Assembly: GCA_002686295.1 (NCBI GenBank)
Contig: NZBB01000025.1
Coordinates: forward strand, 1 to 28,952
Direction: 5' to 3'
Length of the DNA stretch: 28,952 nt
From: Candidatus Woesearchaeota archaeon
GTDB taxonomy: Archaea > Nanobdellota > Nanobdellia > Woesearchaeales > GCA-2686295
In this document: one piece after another, positions 26,809 to 28,952 of the stretch
How the letters are laid out: each line of letters begins with the position of its first letter
Position numbering within the stretch: the first letter of the stretch is position 1
Notes under the pieces: model-generated
Seen by the model: only the letters and a program-made list of their open reading frames with translations
Told to the model about the DNA's origin: nothing
Database searches by the model: none
Program-made: the position numbers and the translations under genes

Positions 26809-26837
26809 TTCTCGGAGAGAACCGAAAACTTTAAATA
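26809..26837 (+). promoter_or_regulatory. BRE/TATA promoter of tfb, with upstream inverted repeat
   Basis: CCGAAAAC followed by TTTAAATA (26830-26837) is a good BRE plus TATA pair; transcription should start near 26859. TTCTC-GGA-GAGAA (26809-26821) abuts the BRE and could be an operator. The full 133-base gap 26794-26926 contains this promoter and the tfb leader and no gene. Confidence 0.65.
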
Positions 26838-26868
26838 CTAAATATACGTTACCTGTCAGAATAGGATA

Positions 26869-26926
26869 TATCGTAAACGATAAAAACAAAATTATTGCGA
26901 TTCTTGGGGAATCGGGGGATAGAATC
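26869..26926 (+). promoter_or_regulatory. Structured 5' leader of tfb
   Basis: Two inverted repeats: TATCGT-AA-ACGATA (26869-26882) and CGATTC-TTGGG-GAATCG (26898-26914). A second GAATC at 26922-26926 touches the ATG, so GATTC (26899-26903) could pair with either copy; the second pairing would enclose the GGGGGAT ribosome-binding-like stretch (26914-26920) next to the start codon. Possible translational control of TFB. Confidence 0.45.
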
Positions 26927-27823
26927 ATGAAAATTAAAAAAAATTGTCCTGAATGCAAGGGCATGAACCTTACTCATTTAGAAGAAAAAGGAGAGGTAGC
27001 CTGTGATAATTGTGGTTTGGTAATTGAAGACACAATGTTTGACTTTGGTCAGGAATGGAGAGAAATGGATCAAGAGCAAGCCTCAAAGAAAAGAAGGGCT
27101 GGTGCACCATTAACATATACTCATGCAGACAAAGGATTAGGAACATCCGTAGGCACAAAATCAGATCTTTACCAATTAAACAGAAATAATAAAAACAAAT
27201 TCTTCAGATTAAGAAAATGGCAGAACAACGTTGCATCAGCAATCGAAAGAAACCTACAAATAGCTCTTTCTGAAATTCAAAGATTAGTATCAGTTCTACA
27301 ACTAAGCAAAAACATAGAGGAAGAAGTTTCAAGAATATACACTATGGCTGCACAGAAAGGCATTGTCAAAGGAAGAAGTACTGAAACAATTGTTGCAGCA
27401 GTAATATATATTGTGTGTAGAAATTATGAGATTCCAAAAACACTTGACGATATAGAAACTGCTACAGGAATAGACAAGAAAGACATAGGACGCAACTATA
27501 GATATGTTGTTAGAGAGATGAACTTGAAAGTAACACAGTCAGATCCTGCAAATTATATAAGCAGATATGTATCAAATTTATCACTGAGCCAAAAAACACA
27601 TACAACAGCCATAAAATTGTTAGAAAAAGCTCAGAGAAAAGAAATAACTTCTGGAAAAAACCCTCTTGGATTGGCAGCAGCAGCAATATATGCTGCAAGC
27701 AAACTAAACGAGGAACGTAGAACTCAGAACGAGATTGCAGAAGCAGTCGGAGTCACAGAAGTAACCCTTAGAAACAGATACAAAGACTTTGTTGATAACC
27801 TAAGATTAAAAGTTGCTGCTTAA
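26927..27823 (+). CDS. tfb: Transcription initiation factor B (TFIIB homologue)
   Basis: A 298-residue TFB that bridges TBP on the TATA box and RNA polymerase and sets the transcription start. An N-terminal zinc ribbon has CPEC (Cys7, Cys10) and CDNCG (about 26, 29). The B-reader/linker region FDFGQEWREMDQEQASKKRRAG matches the family (here 'KRRAGAPLTYTHADKGLGTSVG'). Two cyclin-fold repeats follow, about residues 100-195 and 205-298, the first with GIVKGRSTETIVAAVIY and the second with GKNPLGLAAAAIYAASKL plus the BRE-reading helix VTEVTLRNRYKDF. Length and motifs are normal and nothing is missing. Transcribed alone from its own promoter. Confidence 0.99.
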   Translation: MKIKKNCPECKGMNLTHLEEKGEVACDNCGLVIEDTMFDFGQEWREMDQEQASKKRRAGAPLTYTHADKGLGTSVGTKSDLYQLNRNNKNKFFRLRKWQNNVASAIERNLQIALSEIQRLVSVLQLSKNIEEEVSRIYTMAAQKGIVKGRSTETIVAAVIYIVCRNYEIPKTLDDIETATGIDKKDIGRNYRYVVREMNLKVTQSDPANYISRYVSNLSLSQKTHTTAIKLLEKAQRKEITSGKNPLGLAAAAIYAASKLNEERRTQNEIAEAVGVTEVTLRNRYKDFVDNLRLKVAA

Positions 27824-27829
27824 AAATTT

Positions 27830-27872
27830 AATAAAAAAATTTTAATTCTAGTTTTTTAATTTCTTTTAATAT
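27830..27872. terminator. Bidirectional T-rich terminator between convergent genes
   Basis: After the tfb TAA the plus strand has TTTTTT (27852-27857) and TTTCTTTT; on the minus strand the A run 27833-27839 gives seven T after the metalloprotease gene's TGA at 27873-27875. The 49-base gap serves both transcripts. Confidence 0.6.
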
Positions 27873-28952
27873 TCATTTTTTAATATTAGAAAGTTTATTT
27901 TCAAACAAAGCTGGTAAATCATACTCTGCTTTGAATTCTTCAATAAACTCATCGTATTTTTCTTCTGATTTTTTTAAATATTCTGGTTTCTTTTTGAATT
28001 TGTTTTTAATATTTTCTTTAAACTCTTCTTTTGTAACTATTGGATGTATGTCAACAGATTTCAATAATTTAAATGCAGAATAATTTTCAACATCCCATTT
28101 TTCTTTCTTATCTTCGGGCATATAAGAATTTAGTATTGCATCATCAATAATTTGTTCAAACCAATAAAACGTTTGCTGATCATAGAAATCGTGTGTTAAT
28201 ATACTATGTAATAATTCATGTGTTAAACTTTGGTGTCTTGTTTTTGCATCAGTATTTGGATATATAAAAATAGTATCGGGTCTTGAAATTGTGGGTTGAA
28301 TATAATCTTTAGTTTTTAAATCATTAAAATTTATATATCTAGAAGTGTGATTTTTATAATATCTGTTTCTTGAAGCTATTGCTTCAGAATCTTTTGAATG
28401 TTCTTTGACCAAATGTTTTTGATTTCCTTCAATATACATTGCAGATGGTGAACCTCCCCAAAAGTTTTGGTAAGAAGGATCTTTGCCTAATTTTCTTAAT
28501 AATAAGATGAATCCTTCAGTTAATTTATCATCATTATAGCTGGTGTAATCGTCTTTCACAGTTTCAGGAGCTTCTCCTGTAAAATAAGCAATTACTTTTT
28601 CGTTTTCAACAAGGTCATTTAATCGATTCAAGTATTTATTTATTATTGCTTTTCTAAAATTCAAAGTATCTTCCTTTGAGAAATTAGGTTTTATTGAATC
28701 ATAATATGTATAAAATTCGTCTAATTCTCCTGTGTCTATGAATTTTTTTAAATTTGCTTCTTGTAAGATGAGTGTTTCTGAAAGAAAATATAATGCTTTT
28801 TTATAACCTAATGCGCCTCTTTGAAGTGTTTCTTTTAAGAATTCTTGAGGAATTCTATGATAGTTAGAATGCTTTTCTTTAATTATTTGTCCCACTGTAT
28901 TCTGCTTACACACATTTTCATATTGAACTTTAGAATTTGTACTTGCACAACC
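27873..28952 (-). CDS. Putative zinc metalloprotease lipoprotein, 5' end cut by window edge
   Basis: The frame is open to the last base of the window. The visible 359 residues begin GCASTNSKVQYEN, which looks like the lipobox end of a lipoprotein signal whose hydrophobic part is off-window, so I do not accept the GTG at 28913 as the start. The zinc site is HELLH in LTHELLHSILTHDF (codons 28220-28206) followed about 17-20 residues later by WFEQIIDD, whose E-x3-D resembles the third ligand of gluzincins. The rest is helical and charged, with a Lys/Glu-rich C-terminus (PEYLKKSEEKYDEFIEEFKAEYD). I do not recognise the family. Probably a surface-anchored peptidase facing outward, possibly with a substrate among the neighbouring surface proteins (inference). 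Convergent with tfb. Confidence 0.8.
   Translation of the reverse strand, partial: GCASTNSKVQYENVCKQNTVGQIIKEKHSNYHRIPQEFLKETLQRGALGYKKALYFLSETLILQEANLKKFIDTGELDEFYTYYDSIKPNFSKEDTLNFRKAIINKYLNRLNDLVENEKVIAYFTGEAPETVKDDYTSYNDDKLTEGFILLLRKLGKDPSYQNFWGGSPSAMYIEGNQKHLVKEHSKDSEAIASRNRYYKNHTSRYINFNDLKTKDYIQPTISRPDTIFIYPNTDAKTRHQSLTHELLHSILTHDFYDQQTFYWFEQIIDDAILNSYMPEDKKEKWDVENYSAFKLLKSVDIHPIVTKEEFKENIKNKFKKKPEYLKKSEEKYDEFIEEFKAEYDLPALFENKLSNIKK

Noticed and set aside
28911..28913. GTG start of the metalloprotease at 28913
   Set aside because: The frame is open to the window edge and the upstream residues GCASTN look like a lipoprotein N-terminus.

Overview
The window looks archaeal. It carries a TFIIB-family initiation factor (TFB), archaeal TATA boxes (TTTAAATA, TTTATATATT) about 25 bases ahead of the likely transcript starts, GGTGA/GAGGTG ribosome binding sites, and very large secreted proteins dense in N-glycosylation sequons. 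It is AT-rich. Tightly packed cell-surface genes, a bacterial-type DnaK/GrpE pair and a Cys-rich 'DCV..SCCHA' lipoprotein suggest a DPANN lineage such as Woesearchaeota or Pacearchaeota. That placement is inference; I could not run a phylogeny.

Layout. (1) 1-3670, minus strand: a chaperone operon grpE-dnaK followed 5 bases later by an OLD-family ATPase/TOPRIM gene cut by the left edge. Its promoter region carries two overlapping inverted repeats. (2) 3806-7830, minus: a Cys-rich small lipoprotein translationally coupled (ATGA overlap) to a 1254-residue membrane-anchored subtilase with a CUB-like insertion. (3) 7926-25846, minus: an operon-like run of four secreted or surface genes in nearly 18 kb: a giant multi-domain protein, a 415-residue secreted repeat protein, a 216-residue Glu-rich anchored protein and an 1849-residue FN3/Ig adhesin-like protein. 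Stop codons and ribosome binding sites interlock at the junctions. (4) 26020-27823, plus: a zinc-ribbon membrane protein, probably leaderless, then tfb with a structured 5' leader. (5) 27873-28952, minus: an HELLH metalloprotease-like lipoprotein cut by the right edge.

The most striking observation is that the giant gene is split by one in-frame TAA at 21923-21925. The downstream 2176 codons stay open in the same frame, lack an in-frame ATG/GTG start near the break and lack a signal peptide, and the repeated-domain pattern continues across the stop. The locus therefore reads as a single protein of about 3,480 residues interrupted by a recent nonsense change, programmed readthrough or a sequence error. 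Together, regions 2 and 3 look like a surface or adhesion apparatus: giant secreted filament-like protein, accessory secreted protein, two membrane-anchored partners sharing a Glu-rich stalk design, and a surface protease sharing the same C-terminal anchor module. The function of the assembly is inference.
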